This document shows, one piece after another, positions 8,333 through 18,307 of a stretch of DNA of 64,000 nucleotides. Both the position numbers and the translations under genes were made by a program. Source of the DNA: Prevotella sp. (lineage in GTDB: Bacteria > Bacteroidota > Bacteroidia > Bacteroidales > Bacteroidaceae); assembly GCA_016291495.1 (NCBI GenBank), contig JAEEXI010000006.1, positions 119,043-183,042 on the forward strand. Reading direction: 5' to 3'. Numbering within the stretch: the first letter of the stretch is position 1; the number at the start of each line of letters is the position of its first letter. Under the pieces are notes generated by a model. That model worked only from the letters and a program-made list of their open reading frames with translations. It was not told the DNA's origin and searched no databases.

Positions 8333-9094
8333 ATGAAAAGTACGATTATCGCAGGACCTTGTGTCATAGAATCCGCAGAACTGCTCGACACCGTTGCAGC
8401 TACACTGGTGGATATCAACATGAAACTGGGGACTGACATTATATTCAAGGCATCATTTGACAAAGCGAACCGCACGTCCATCAACTCTTTTCGCGGTCCG
8501 GGCATAGACCATGGACTGTTGATGTTGAGTGACATCAAGCAGAAGTACGGACTGCGAATCCTGACTGACATCCATGAGGCATGGCAGGCAGACCCTGCCG
8601 GACAGGTCGTTGATGTGCTTCAAATACCTGCTTTCCTTTGCCGGCAGACTGACTTACTCATCGCTGCAGCAAAGACGGGAAAGACGGTGAACATCAAGAA
8701 AGCCCAGTTCCTCAGCGGGCAGGACATGCGCTATCCCGTGGAGAAGGCCAAGGAGGCCGGTGCCAAAGAGGTCTGGCTGACAGAGCGCGGCAACATGATG
8801 GGCTACAATAATCTGGTGGTTGACTTCCGCAATATCCCGGATATGCTGGAACTGGTCCCTACCGTCATCATGGACTGCACCCATAGTGTACAGCGGCCTG
8901 GCGGTGCCAACGGGAAGACAGGAGGCGACCGTCGCTACGTGCCACAGATGGCTATGGCAGCCAAAGCCTTTGGGGCTACGGGGTGGTTCTTTGAAGTTCA
9001 TCCCTCGCCAGACCAGGGACTTAGCGATGCCGCCAATATGCTGGAACTGGATAAGTTGGAAGCACTCATTTCAAAACTCATCGCACATGACTGA
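8333..9094 (+). CDS. kdsA: 3-deoxy-8-phosphooctulonate (Kdo8P) synthase
   Basis: 253 residues. Condenses phosphoenolpyruvate with arabinose-5-phosphate to give Kdo-8-phosphate for lipid A-core synthesis, in the cytoplasm. Family motifs: IAGPCVIES at the N terminus, FKASFDKANRTS, SFRGPGIDHGL, LTDIHE, the VNIKKAQFLSG segment, and the C-terminal EVHPSPDQGLSDA. Slightly shorter than the E. coli enzyme (284). The ATG at 8333 follows a -7 box. Its last 8 bp overlap the start of kdsD, which makes the arabinose-5-phosphate substrate, so the two successive steps are translationally linked. Confidence 0.96.
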   Translation: MKSTIIAGPCVIESAELLDTVAATLVDINMKLGTDIIFKASFDKANRTSINSFRGPGIDHGLLMLSDIKQKYGLRILTDIHEAWQADPAGQVVDVLQIPAFLCRQTDLLIAAAKTGKTVNIKKAQFLSGQDMRYPVEKAKEAGAKEVWLTERGNMMGYNNLVVDFRNIPDMLELVPTVIMDCTHSVQRPGGANGKTGGDRRYVPQMAMAAKAFGATGWFFEVHPSPDQGLSDAANMLELDKLEALISKLIAHD

Positions 9095-10034
9095 TAAGGA
9101 AACTGCCATACAATGCATCAAGGATGAGGCACAGGCCGTACTTGACCTGACATCCAAGATTGACGACAACTTTGACAAGGCTGTCGAGCTCATGATGCAG
9201 TGTAGCGGCAAGGTCATTGTGACAGGAGTCGGAAAGAGCGGACATATCGGAGCAAAGATTGCCGCTACTTTAGCCTCAACGGGGACGCCTTCTTTCTTCA
9301 TCAATCCCCTGGATGTCTTCCACGGCGACCTGGGTGTAATGGCAAAAGAAGACGTTGTTCTTGCCATCTCCAACTCAGGACAGACAGATGAGTTGCTGCG
9401 TTTTATCCCGATGGTACTCCATATGGAAATCCCTATTATTGCCATGAGTGGCAACCCGCAATCCCTATTGGCAAAGTATGCCACCTGCCATCTGAACGTC
9501 AGCGTGGAGAAAGAGGCTTGTCCGCTGAACCTGGCTCCAACCAGTAGTACGACAGCGACACTGGTGATGGGCGATGCACTAGCCATTGCCTTGATGAACA
9601 AACGCCACTTCCAGCCGCAGGATTTCGCCCAGTTCCATCCTGGAGGTGAATTGGGTAAACGACTGCTCACCACTGCCCAGGATGTCATGATTACGGAGAA
9701 CCTTCCGATTCTGGCTCCTGAAATGCATTTAGGCGAGGCCATTATCCTTGTCAGCAAAGGAAAGCTTGGGCTTGGTGTTGCCATAAAGGACGGACACATT
9801 GCCGGCATTATTACCGATGGAGACATCCGGCGTGCCATGGAACGATGGAATGCGGAGTTCTTTGACCGTACGGTCGATGACATTATGACCAAGACCCCAA
9901 AGACGGTCTCTCCGCAAGCTAAGATCTCTGAAATACAGAAAATAATGAATCAACATAAGATACACAACGTGCTGGTATCCGATGACGACAATAAGCTATT
10001 GGGTATTGTAGACCGTTACGCTTGTATCCTCTAA
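9087..10034 (+). CDS. kdsD: Arabinose-5-phosphate isomerase (KpsF/GutQ family)
   Basis: 315 residues from the ATG at 9087; the ORF track extends about 89 codons too far upstream into kdsA. An N-terminal SIS sugar-isomerase domain (VIVTGVGKSGHIGAKIAATLASTGTP, SNSGQTDELL, PTSSTTATLVMGDALA) is followed by two CBS repeats (VMITENLPI.., IMTKTPKTVS...HNVLVSDD). Converts ribulose-5-phosphate to arabinose-5-phosphate, the substrate of KdsA. Overlaps kdsA by 8 bp. The next gene starts 2 bp after its stop, or overlaps it if the upstream ATG at 10022 is used. Confidence 0.95.
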   Translation: MTDKETAIQCIKDEAQAVLDLTSKIDDNFDKAVELMMQCSGKVIVTGVGKSGHIGAKIAATLASTGTPSFFINPLDVFHGDLGVMAKEDVVLAISNSGQTDELLRFIPMVLHMEIPIIAMSGNPQSLLAKYATCHLNVSVEKEACPLNLAPTSSTTATLVMGDALAIALMNKRHFQPQDFAQFHPGGELGKRLLTTAQDVMITENLPILAPEMHLGEAIILVSKGKLGLGVAIKDGHIAGIITDGDIRRAMERWNAEFFDRTVDDIMTKTPKTVSPQAKISEIQKIMNQHKIHNVLVSDDDNKLLGIVDRYACIL

Positions 10035-10036
10035 CA

Positions 10037-13000
10037 ATGAAAAATGAACAGGCTATGAAAGGACTGAAGAAAATACTGATGATGTTGATGCTTGCACTGC
10101 CGTTGGCTGCTGCAGGTGTTTATCTATTCAAAACGCTGGACATCAAGGATGGACTTACCAGCAGTCAGATTAACTGTATCTTGAAAGACGGTCGTGGCTA
10201 CATGTGGTTTGGAACGCCAGCCGGCCTTTATCGCTATGACGGCTATACTTTCAGGTACTTCCAGAGTAATTCGCAAGACGGTTCCTCCCTTTCTGACAGT
10301 TATATCATAAGCATGCAGGAGGCACTTGACGGTAATCTCTGGATTCAGACATCAGCAGGCTATTGTGTCTATCATCCACAAACAGAGACCTTTGAGCGTG
10401 ACATGAAACAGGTCTTTGGCCGGATGGGTATTGAGGGACAGCCGAACGTGGTGTTCTTCGACCGTCACAAGAACTTATGGGCATCTATCCCCAACAAGGG
10501 AGTTGTCGCCTATAACATGCAGCAACAGCTGCTTTACGAATTCGGCTATACCGATGACAGCCACGGTGTTCCCCAAGGTACGATCTGTTCTATCGGAGAA
10601 TGTCGTGACGGTGCCATCATCGTTTATGAAGACGGAAGGTTGGTTTGCTGTGATATTATGCACCAGCAACACACCGTATGGGCAACCGACCTGATTGCCA
10701 ACCAGCACCTTCGCAAGAGTGCTTCACTGAGGGTATATGCCGATCAGGCAGATAACATCTGGCTTTACGGACAGGGAACCTTGATGTTCTACAACAAGAA
10801 TACCAATGTCTGGGACACAGCAATCGGTAACAGCATAGGGCTCACAGGCGTCGCCGTAGACCATAGCGTCAACGGGATGTCAGGTGACCGAAGTGGGAAC
10901 ATCTGGATTGGAACCGACCGCATGGGACTTATCCGTATGAATGTCGACACCCACGAAATGGAAGTTGTACAGCCACATAATGGCAGGACCAATCTGGCAA
11001 GCCAGGAGACTATCGGTATTCAAAGCGTCTATGTCGATGACACAGACCTGCTGTGGGTGGGTACTGAGAAATCCGGAGTCGCATTCTATGGCGACAACAT
11101 CTATAAGTTCCAGTCAGAATTCTATGGTGATGTAACAGCAATTGCCGAAGATGCAAACGGGAAAGTCTGGTATGGAACAAGTGACAAGGGTGTCGTTGGT
11201 TTTGAAGGTACGCTGGCCAGCCAGAAGGTGTCCTGCATGGAAACCACTGAGGACGGAAGCCTTTGGGTAGGTTCGCGCCAGAACGGACTGACCCGTATTC
11301 AAGGAAGTTCCTCACGGATATTCTCTGCAGTCCGTGACAGTATGAAGACGTTGATAGACGACCATGTCAATGCACTTGCTAAAGATAAGGGCGGAAACTT
11401 GTGGATTGCAACAAACGGAGGACTGCAGGTATATAACCCGAAGATGAACACGTTCTCTTCCTATACCCGTGAGAACGGTATGCTGAATACCAATAATATC
11501 ACTTGTCTGTGCTACGGAAAGAACAATATCTTATTAATCGGTACGTCAGAAGGACTGATGATACTGAACCTGTCGAATCGGGAAAAGAAGATCTTGACTG
11601 GTAATTCCACCAATATCAAGACGTTCACGAACAACTATATCACTCAGGTATATGAGGACTCCCGTGGACTTATCTGGATTGGGACCCGTGAAGGACTGAA
11701 TGTCTTCAATGTGGTGAACGATTCTTTGAACTATATCACGAAAAAGGACGGACTCTGCAATAACTCTGTCTGCGGTATTACAGAAGACAGAAACGGCAAC
11801 ATGTGGGTAACGACGAGTAACGGTATCAGCCGTATCGTTGTGCAGCGTAACCGACAAGAGGGAACCTTTGGATATGGTCTCTATAACTATGACACCAGCG
11901 ACGGACTGCAAAGCAACGAGTTTAACACGGGAGCTATCCTGACGAAATCAGACGGTTCTGTACAATTTGGCGGTCTCTTCGGTGTTAACTGGGTACGCGA
12001 AGTAAAGAAAGAGGATCAAAATTCCCTACCCCGCGTGATGCTTACCCAACTGTTTGTCGGAGAAGAGGAAATTATGGTAGGACATGATTATGACGGTAAC
12101 GTCATACTGCCTCAAGCCCTCAACGAGAGCAGCAAGATTACACTAAAGAACGGACAGAGTTCCTTTACCATCAAGTTTGCTGCGGGAAACTACAACCAAG
12201 GTGAGCGCCTGCAATTCATGTATTGGATGGAAGGACTGGAATACGACTGGCGTAATGGCGATGCTTTGTTGCATGGTGTCAGATTCCGCGACCTCGGCAG
12301 CGGAAAGTACACCTTGCATGTGAAAGCTGTGAGTGCCGATGGTGCAGTCAGCAATCAGGAACGCAAGCTGGACATTACCATCGAACGTCCTTGGTGGCTG
12401 ACATGGTGGATGCTGTCTGTATACGTCCTACTTGCCATTGTTGTCCTTGTAATCTGGCGCTATGGCTACAAGAGGGCCAAGAACTTCATGACAAGGAAGC
12501 GTACTGTAGTCGATGAATTGAAACGCCAGCGTGAGGAAATCAAGATAACTAGTGATGAACTCCGCCAGCCGATGGCACGCATGACGACCATCATTGGCAA
12601 TCTTGCAGAGAAGGAAAGCGACCTGGAAGGCAGGGAGCAGTTGAATTCACTCCATTTCCAGATGCTGCAGATCATCACCCGTATCTCAGAGATGCAGACC
12701 GTACTGGAGAATCCAGAAGAAAAAGCAGAATCTACGGCAAAAGACCGCATGGAACTGAACGACCAGGGAGAAATCACATTACCGTCTTTGTCCACTTCTG
12801 AATTGACTGCGAAGATCCAGCCGTTGCGCCTTGACAAGAAGACGCAAAAATTCAATGTGGTATTCATTGACGACAACCGGGAGTTCAATACATTCATGAA
12901 TGCTCATCTGCGTGAGGTCTATGACTTCCATGTCTATGATGACATCCGTCTGGCCATTCCGGATATTGAGGCGATGAAAGCCGATCTGGTTATCTGTAAG

Positions 13001-13813
13001 CAGGCTATGAAGCACATGACTGGTAGTGAGTTGTGCAACAAACTTAAGTCTGGTTCCCTGACGCATAAGATTAAATTCGTGCTGATGACAGACTCTGTCT
13101 TGACACCTGAGATGATGAAAGACATGGATATCACCTTGGCGGCAGACGACTATCTGGCCAAGCCGTTCAATGTACAAGAAGCTGTCATGCGATTCAACAA
13201 ACTGATGGGATTAGGTCCTATTGAGATGGAGCAGAATGCCATTGAGGGTCGTGAGACGCGTATGCTTGAGGGGCATAATGCAAGTATGACAACGGCGACC
13301 ATGGTTTATGACGATGATGTCATCCAGAACCAAGGCGATGCCACGCCTGCAAATGAAGAGGCTGTTGCTGAGCCAGAGACGCCGTCACAGCAGGAACCTG
13401 CAGAACAGGAGAAGAAGGATGAGCTCATGACACAGTTCTACGGTGAAGACGAGACCATCGGCAATTACTCTATGAGTAACCTGATGGACCGTCAGCTGAT
13501 GAAGAATGTAGAGCAGTATGTCCTTCAGAACATGAGCCGCGGACAGATCAGTCTGGAAGAGATGGCGACAGCGATGGGAATGGGACGTGTTCCTTTCTTC
13601 CATAAGATTCGCAGTATCACGACGAAGACGCCTGCAGAAGTTGTTCGTGAAATCCGGCTCAAACACGCCTGCGTACTCCTGACAAAGACCAATATCAACA
13701 TGAGTGAGCTTGCCATCAATATCGGCTTCTCGACTGCGGAGAACTTCATCAACATCTTCAAGGACAAGTATGGCATGACCCCACTCGAATATCGTCTTAA
13801 GAATAAAAAGTAA
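10037..13813 (+). CDS. Degenerate hybrid two-component system-like regulator (pseudo-HTCS)
   Basis: About 1258 residues; start uncertain (10022, 10037 or 10055; I take the first ATG after the kdsD stop). An N-terminal hydrophobic signal/anchor is followed by a two-part beta-propeller built from WxGT/WIGTxxGL repeats, a Y_Y_Y domain ending near GKYTLHVKAVS, a transmembrane segment (WWMLSVYVLLAIVVLVIW), a short helical piece, a receiver-like domain and a C-terminal AraC-type HTH ending MTPLEYRLKNKK. The usual phosphorelay residues are lost: the H-box reads SDELRQP where HTCS proteins have SHELRTP, there is no HATPase domain between it and the receiver, and the receiver's phospho-acceptor position is Lys (DLVICKQAM). 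The receiver's acidic DDN and KPF motifs remain. It is embedded in the Kdo/envelope operon, so it may sense an envelope-related ligand without phosphotransfer (inference). Confidence 0.85.
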   Translation: MKNEQAMKGLKKILMMLMLALPLAAAGVYLFKTLDIKDGLTSSQINCILKDGRGYMWFGTPAGLYRYDGYTFRYFQSNSQDGSSLSDSYIISMQEALDGNLWIQTSAGYCVYHPQTETFERDMKQVFGRMGIEGQPNVVFFDRHKNLWASIPNKGVVAYNMQQQLLYEFGYTDDSHGVPQGTICSIGECRDGAIIVYEDGRLVCCDIMHQQHTVWATDLIANQHLRKSASLRVYADQADNIWLYGQGTLMFYNKNTNVWDTAIGNSIGLTGVAVDHSVNGMSGDRSGNIWIGTDRMGLIRMNVDTHEMEVVQPHNGRTNLASQETIGIQSVYVDDTDLLWVGTEKSGVAFYGDNIYKFQSEFYGDVTAIAEDANGKVWYGTSDKGVVGFEGTLASQKVSCMETTEDGSLWVGSRQNGLTRIQGSSSRIFSAVRDSMKTLIDDHVNALAKDKGGNLWIATNGGLQVYNPKMNTFSSYTRENGMLNTNNITCLCYGKNNILLIGTSEGLMILNLSNREKKILTGNSTNIKTFTNNYITQVYEDSRGLIWIGTREGLNVFNVVNDSLNYITKKDGLCNNSVCGITEDRNGNMWVTTSNGISRIVVQRNRQEGTFGYGLYNYDTSDGLQSNEFNTGAILTKSDGSVQFGGLFGVNWVREVKKEDQNSLPRVMLTQLFVGEEEIMVGHDYDGNVILPQALNESSKITLKNGQSSFTIKFAAGNYNQGERLQFMYWMEGLEYDWRNGDALLHGVRFRDLGSGKYTLHVKAVSADGAVSNQERKLDITIERPWWLTWWMLSVYVLLAIVVLVIWRYGYKRAKNFMTRKRTVVDELKRQREEIKITSDELRQPMARMTTIIGNLAEKESDLEGREQLNSLHFQMLQIITRISEMQTVLENPEEKAESTAKDRMELNDQGEITLPSLSTSELTAKIQPLRLDKKTQKFNVVFIDDNREFNTFMNAHLREVYDFHVYDDIRLAIPDIEAMKADLVICKQAMKHMTGSELCNKLKSGSLTHKIKFVLMTDSVLTPEMMKDMDITLAADDYLAKPFNVQEAVMRFNKLMGLGPIEMEQNAIEGRETRMLEGHNASMTTATMVYDDDVIQNQGDATPANEEAVAEPETPSQQEPAEQEKKDELMTQFYGEDETIGNYSMSNLMDRQLMKNVEQYVLQNMSRGQISLEEMATAMGMGRVPFFHKIRSITTKTPAEVVREIRLKHACVLLTKTNINMSELAINIGFSTAENFINIFKDKYGMTPLEYRLKNKK

Positions 13814-13814
13814 G

Positions 13815-15074
13815 ATGCTGCGACTATTATTCATCGCAATATTATCTTTCCTTCTACAACCAGCGAGTTCTCAAACAAGTGACTCGCTGATTGTTCGTAC
13901 TTTGCGTTCCAAGAAAATTGTATTTTCCGACGACAACAAGGTTACACTCCTCATGTCAGGTCAGGCCAAGTTCGACGATATGTTCAACGCCATCCGTCAA
14001 GCGAAGAGCAGTGTACATCTGGAATATTTCAATTTCCGTAATGACTCTATTGCCTCCCTACTCTTCGACATCCTTCGGGAAAAGCGGAAAGAAGGTGTGG
14101 AAATCCGTGCCATGTTCGATGGTTTTGGCAATGACTCCAACAACCAGCCACTGAAGAAATATCATTTGAAAGCATTACGGGACGACAGCATTCAAATCGT
14201 AGAATACGAGCCTATCCGTTTCCCTTGGATTAATAAGATTTTCGGACGTGACCATCGGAAGATTGTGGTGATTGATGGACAAATTGCCTATACCGGAGGT
14301 ATGAATGTTGCCGACTATTATATCAAGGGAACAGAACAAGTCGGAGAATGGCGTGACATGCATTGTCGTATCGAGGGGGATGCTGTCAACGAACTGCAGA
14401 AAATCTTCTTGAGGATATGGAACCGTACAACTGGGGAGAATGTACACGGCATGAAATACTACCGGGGCGGCACCTTGACACGGTTTGAGGGGCTGAAGCC
14501 TGATACGACATCCACTGCAGGCAAGAAAATGGTGGGCATTATTAATCGGGAACCCCATTACACGCCATCCATTATGCGTGACTTCTATGTCAGCGCAATT
14601 GATCAGGCACAAGACTCCATCAAGATCATCAATCCCTACTTCACTTTGATTCCTAAAGTCACTCGTGCCCTGACCAGAGCCATCAAACGAGGCGTGAAGG
14701 TGGAAATCATGCAGTCAGCAAAGAGCGATATCCCCCTGACTCCTGACTGTGCCTATTATCAGGCTCATAAGCTGATGAAGCGAGGTGCTATTATCTGGAT
14801 GTATAAGCCAGGGTTCCATCACTCTAAAATCATGATGGTCGACGGGCGGTTCTGTACAGTGGGCAGTACCAATCTGGATGCCCGTAGCCTGAAATGCGAC
14901 TTTGAGGAAAATGCCGTGATTATAGACAAAGAGACGACCCGTGAATTAGACGAGATGTTTGCACGAGACACCAAGAAGTGTTTTCTCTTGACTCCTGAGT
15001 CGTGGAATGAGTTCCGCACTCCCTGGCAGAAGTTCCGCGGCTGGTTTGCCCATTTGCTAGCCCCATTCCTATAA
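13815..15074 (+). CDS. cls: Cardiolipin synthase/phospholipase D family protein
   Basis: 419 residues with a signal-like N terminus (MLRLLFIAILSFLLQP). Two HKD motifs define the PLD superfamily: DHRKIVVIDG...GGMN at about residues 148-170 and HHSKIMMVDG...GSTNLD at about 335-360. The duplicated HKD layout fits Cls-type enzymes that join two phosphatidylglycerols, but a PLD with another phospholipid substrate is possible. It lacks the pair of N-terminal membrane helices of E. coli ClsA and has a single cleavable-looking or anchoring signal. Starts 1 bp after the pseudo-HTCS stop, and the acyltransferase follows after 4 bp. Confidence 0.85.
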   Translation: MLRLLFIAILSFLLQPASSQTSDSLIVRTLRSKKIVFSDDNKVTLLMSGQAKFDDMFNAIRQAKSSVHLEYFNFRNDSIASLLFDILREKRKEGVEIRAMFDGFGNDSNNQPLKKYHLKALRDDSIQIVEYEPIRFPWINKIFGRDHRKIVVIDGQIAYTGGMNVADYYIKGTEQVGEWRDMHCRIEGDAVNELQKIFLRIWNRTTGENVHGMKYYRGGTLTRFEGLKPDTTSTAGKKMVGIINREPHYTPSIMRDFYVSAIDQAQDSIKIINPYFTLIPKVTRALTRAIKRGVKVEIMQSAKSDIPLTPDCAYYQAHKLMKRGAIIWMYKPGFHHSKIMMVDGRFCTVGSTNLDARSLKCDFEENAVIIDKETTRELDEMFARDTKKCFLLTPESWNEFRTPWQKFRGWFAHLLAPFL

Positions 15075-15078
15075 CATC

Positions 15079-16197
15079 ATGCAGCGCAATACCGTCATCT
15101 CCATCTGCAAAGCACTTGCCATTATCCTGATGGTTATTGGTCATGCTGATTGCCCTGATGTTGTCTGTTCCTTCCTTTATGAGTTCCACATGCCCGTCTT
15201 CTTCATTACGGCAGGCTATTTCTTCTCCCTGCGGTATCTTGATGACGAGGCCACTTTTGTCAAGAAACGGTTCAAGGGCCTTTACGTCCCTTTTCTCAAA
15301 TGGGCAGTATTCTTCCTGATTATCCATAATTGGATGTTCGATCTTGGCATTCTCAACGAGCAATACGGCAACTGGACTGGAGGCGTTACCCACCCCTACT
15401 CCTGGCATCAGATGCAGCAGAACCTGTGGAATATGGTGACGGCAATGGGCGGCTATGACCAATTCCTCTGTGGTGCATTCTGGTTTTTCCGTGGGTTGTT
15501 GGTAGCAAGTATTACGTACCTTATTATATATAAAGGCGCTGACCACCTGGTCGGAAAATCGAAGAAGCTGTCTGCTTACCGCGACACGATTACTCCTATT
15601 GCTGTCTGTGTGTTGATGCTCCTGCTGGCAGCATGGAAGACATCGGAAGGGCTCCGTATCATCACCCTCATCCAAGGAGGCTATCGGGAAATCATGGGTA
15701 CTTTCTTCTTCGGATGTGGTTTCCTGTTTCATAAGTGGGAGCGTCATTACAGAGTATCATGGTGGATCACTTTGGTCTTTGCCGTCATTGTCTTCCTCTT
15801 CTCCAAATACCTAACGGCTAACATGAACTGGCGCTCGTCCTTCATTCAGTTCATTTCTTTACCAGTCCCTGCCATCTGCGGTTTCCTAATGACCTACAAC
15901 ATAGCTTATTACTTGAATCGCAAGGAAGGAGCCATAAAACGCTTCTTGGTATTTTGCGGTGATAACACCCTTCCCGTCTTTGTATTCCATATCATCAGCT
16001 ATAAAGTTGTCAGCCTGATAAAGATATGGTATTACGACATGGACTTTGCCCAGATTGGATGCCACATGGTTATCCACGATCACGCCAAGGAAGACTGGTT
16101 TTGGGTACTCTACGCCATTGTTGGAATGGGTATTCCGTTGGGTTGGACCTGGTGTTATCAGAAGATCAAGAAAAGACTGCAGCCTGCATCAGTCTGA
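15079..16197 (+). CDS. Acyltransferase family 3 membrane protein
   Basis: 372 residues with about ten predicted membrane helices. The N terminus has the family hallmark (ICKALAIILMVIGHAD with the conserved His, then FHMPVFFITAGYFFS). Such proteins O-acylate surface glycans or other exported molecules from the cytoplasmic membrane; the acceptor cannot be read here. Last gene of the kdsA operon, 4 bp after cls, so modification of lipopolysaccharide or another envelope glycan is plausible (inference). Its 3' end overlaps the convergent TPR gene by 32 bp, leaving no room for a separate terminator. Confidence 0.85.
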   Translation: MQRNTVISICKALAIILMVIGHADCPDVVCSFLYEFHMPVFFITAGYFFSLRYLDDEATFVKKRFKGLYVPFLKWAVFFLIIHNWMFDLGILNEQYGNWTGGVTHPYSWHQMQQNLWNMVTAMGGYDQFLCGAFWFFRGLLVASITYLIIYKGADHLVGKSKKLSAYRDTITPIAVCVLMLLLAAWKTSEGLRIITLIQGGYREIMGTFFFGCGFLFHKWERHYRVSWWITLVFAVIVFLFSKYLTANMNWRSSFIQFISLPVPAICGFLMTYNIAYYLNRKEGAIKRFLVFCGDNTLPVFVFHIISYKVVSLIKIWYYDMDFAQIGCHMVIHDHAKEDWFWVLYAIVGMGIPLGWTWCYQKIKKRLQPASV

Positions 16198-18304
16198 CCT
16201 GTATCTCACTAACTGCGTATTCCGCTATCAATTGGGAGTCAAAACTGAAGAATGCCTCTTCAGGACGAACATTCCCTACTGCTTTCTTAAAACAGTGAAC
16301 GGCTTCGTCAATCCTGCCAGAGAACCAACAACAATAACCATAATTCTCCCAGTCTTCTCGAAGCACCTGATCACCTGCCGTTAGCTGCTTGTATAGCTTA
16401 TCAGCCTGTTCCAATTGGTGACTGCACAGATGTGTCCATGCAAGTACCCGATTCACATGATTGTCCTCAGGATGATTATAATTCAGCCGATACAGTATCT
16501 TCAAAGCCTCTTCATAGTCTTTCAGATTGACAAGACAGATCGACTTGTTCAACAAGTAGCTGGTCTTATCGGGATTCAGCATCAACAGTTCATCATATGC
16601 CTCTGCAGACTCTTCATACAATCCTGCGTTGAACATCTCTCGGGCATAGCCCTGAAGTGCCTTCTGGTTTCCAGGTTCCAGCTCCAATGCCTTAGCGAAC
16701 ATTCCCGACCAAATATAGTATTGTATGGAATGGTGGTCATCACTATAGGAATCCAGCAACCGCTTGGCATTCTTCTCCAGTTTCTGACGTTTCAACAAAC
16801 GGACGATCTCATCCTTATAAGGCTCCAAAGGAGAACCTTTGAACAGCCACAGACTGAAGAACTCACAGGAACCTAATTCGTCGTGTCCTGTGTCAAAAGG
16901 ATTCTGGAACTCATTCCGACCAGAATACAAACGATAGAAACGGTATAAGTCCATCAGATAGGCCCGACGGATAAAGGCAGGTGTCTGCAGCTCTTCCTCT
17001 GGAAGATCGCCCATCGTAGCCTCTCCACGCTCCAGCATCTTACGCATTCCATCTGGTATTCGCTCTATTACCTGTTGGAATGCAATGATAAATGAATATT
17101 TGTCACTGTTACAGAAAGGCCCCTGACGCATCATCTTTTCCAGAAACTTATTCCCTTCTGCCCTACGTACAAAATGGATGATGTCCGGATGCTGCATATA
17201 GAAAGGGACGAACCAGTTGGGGATATCGTAGAAGAAGGGGAACCGTTTCATCTGGGAGAAACCGCCGAAATAAATATCCGAGCCCTGCTTCTGCATGTTC
17301 ATCATACGCCCGAAGGTTTCCTCCAGCTTCTCCATACGCTGTTCTGAAGCCTCTGGATGCAGGATGTCTTCCATAGGATCGTCCTCCCGTTCCTCAATGC
17401 CAAAGCGGTTGAACTGGAGATTGTTGTTCTTCAGGATATCCGGCATGATTTCCTGCTGGATAGTATGGGTATCCTTTTCGGCATTCAGACAATACACCAA
17501 TTGCATCTGTAACTCCGTCAACTCCTCGCGAACCTTTTCTGATGAGAGCAGCGACAACACCAATTCCTCCTGCTCCGGATAAATCTTACGCATCTCTTCC
17601 TTCAGCGACAACACCCAGCCTACCAACGCCCGCTGTCTTACAGGTTCATCCTGAGAGCGGCGATATACATTGACAAGTGTACGGAACTTTGCCATATCAA
17701 ACTGGTTCAGCAACGACAAAGTCACTGACGACACCAGGAGTTGCTGGTCATTATTGTCGATGGTCGGCGATATCAGTATCTCCTCAAAGTCGTGCCCTAC
17801 TCCCTCCGTCCACATACGGGAGGTCAGGACATACGAAAACAGATTGTTCATCTGCGACTGATGTGCTTTATAGAGGCCCTCTGCCTTCTCCTGTCTCGTG
17901 TGCTCAGGCTCCAGTTCCAACATGGCGACATCACTCACAAAAGCTTCCATTTCCTGACGGATCTCCGACAGTGACCAGTCCTGACGCTCCAAGCGTACAC
18001 GATTATAGACGCCTGCCAATATCGGATAGGAGCGCATCCGGTGATAGGAGGCAATATTGGCATAAAGTACATAGACTCGTTGCAACAGATACTGGTAGAG
18101 TTGTTCCAGCTGCGGGTCGTTCACCCCACGACGCCAATAGTCAGACATCAGTTCATATTCCGTCTTGATGCCACTCAAACGCTCCTGCGTCTGTTGCTGA
18201 GGATAGGCAGCCAGATAGGTCTCCATCTCCGCAATGGCAAGCCCCACATTGCCTTGATGCAATTCGGCTGCCACTCTCTGTAATTGAAGTTCCGTACCTG
18301 TCAT
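16166..18304 (-). CDS. Tetratricopeptide-repeat protein of unknown function
   Basis: 712 residues, no signal peptide or membrane segment, probably cytoplasmic. The C-terminal approximately 200 residues contain TPR-like helical pairs (AKALELEPGNQKALQGYA, ESAEAYDELLMLNPDKTSYLL, EEALKILYRLNYNHPEDNHV, DEAVHCFKKAVGNVRPEEA). The rest is helical with no recognised catalytic motif. Preceded at 3 bp by a substrate-binding lipoprotein gene on the same strand, so the two are co-transcribed. The 3' end runs into the acyltransferase gene on the other strand. TPRs imply a scaffold role, but the partner is unknown. Confidence 0.75.
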   Translation of the reverse strand: MTGTELQLQRVAAELHQGNVGLAIAEMETYLAAYPQQQTQERLSGIKTEYELMSDYWRRGVNDPQLEQLYQYLLQRVYVLYANIASYHRMRSYPILAGVYNRVRLERQDWSLSEIRQEMEAFVSDVAMLELEPEHTRQEKAEGLYKAHQSQMNNLFSYVLTSRMWTEGVGHDFEEILISPTIDNNDQQLLVSSVTLSLLNQFDMAKFRTLVNVYRRSQDEPVRQRALVGWVLSLKEEMRKIYPEQEELVLSLLSSEKVREELTELQMQLVYCLNAEKDTHTIQQEIMPDILKNNNLQFNRFGIEEREDDPMEDILHPEASEQRMEKLEETFGRMMNMQKQGSDIYFGGFSQMKRFPFFYDIPNWFVPFYMQHPDIIHFVRRAEGNKFLEKMMRQGPFCNSDKYSFIIAFQQVIERIPDGMRKMLERGEATMGDLPEEELQTPAFIRRAYLMDLYRFYRLYSGRNEFQNPFDTGHDELGSCEFFSLWLFKGSPLEPYKDEIVRLLKRQKLEKNAKRLLDSYSDDHHSIQYYIWSGMFAKALELEPGNQKALQGYAREMFNAGLYEESAEAYDELLMLNPDKTSYLLNKSICLVNLKDYEEALKILYRLNYNHPEDNHVNRVLAWTHLCSHQLEQADKLYKQLTAGDQVLREDWENYGYCCWFSGRIDEAVHCFKKAVGNVRPEEAFFSFDSQLIAEYAVSEIQVRLMQAAVFS

Positions 18305-18307
18305 CTG

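Noticed and set aside
9087-9094. Frameshift fusing kdsA to kdsD
   Set aside because: It is a normal 8-bp gene overlap; both proteins have complete family ends.
9071-9892. 273-residue minus-strand ORF opposite kdsD
   Set aside because: It is the antisense shadow of a well-conserved gene; its composition is rich in Ser, Met, Ile and Arg, as typical of such shadows.
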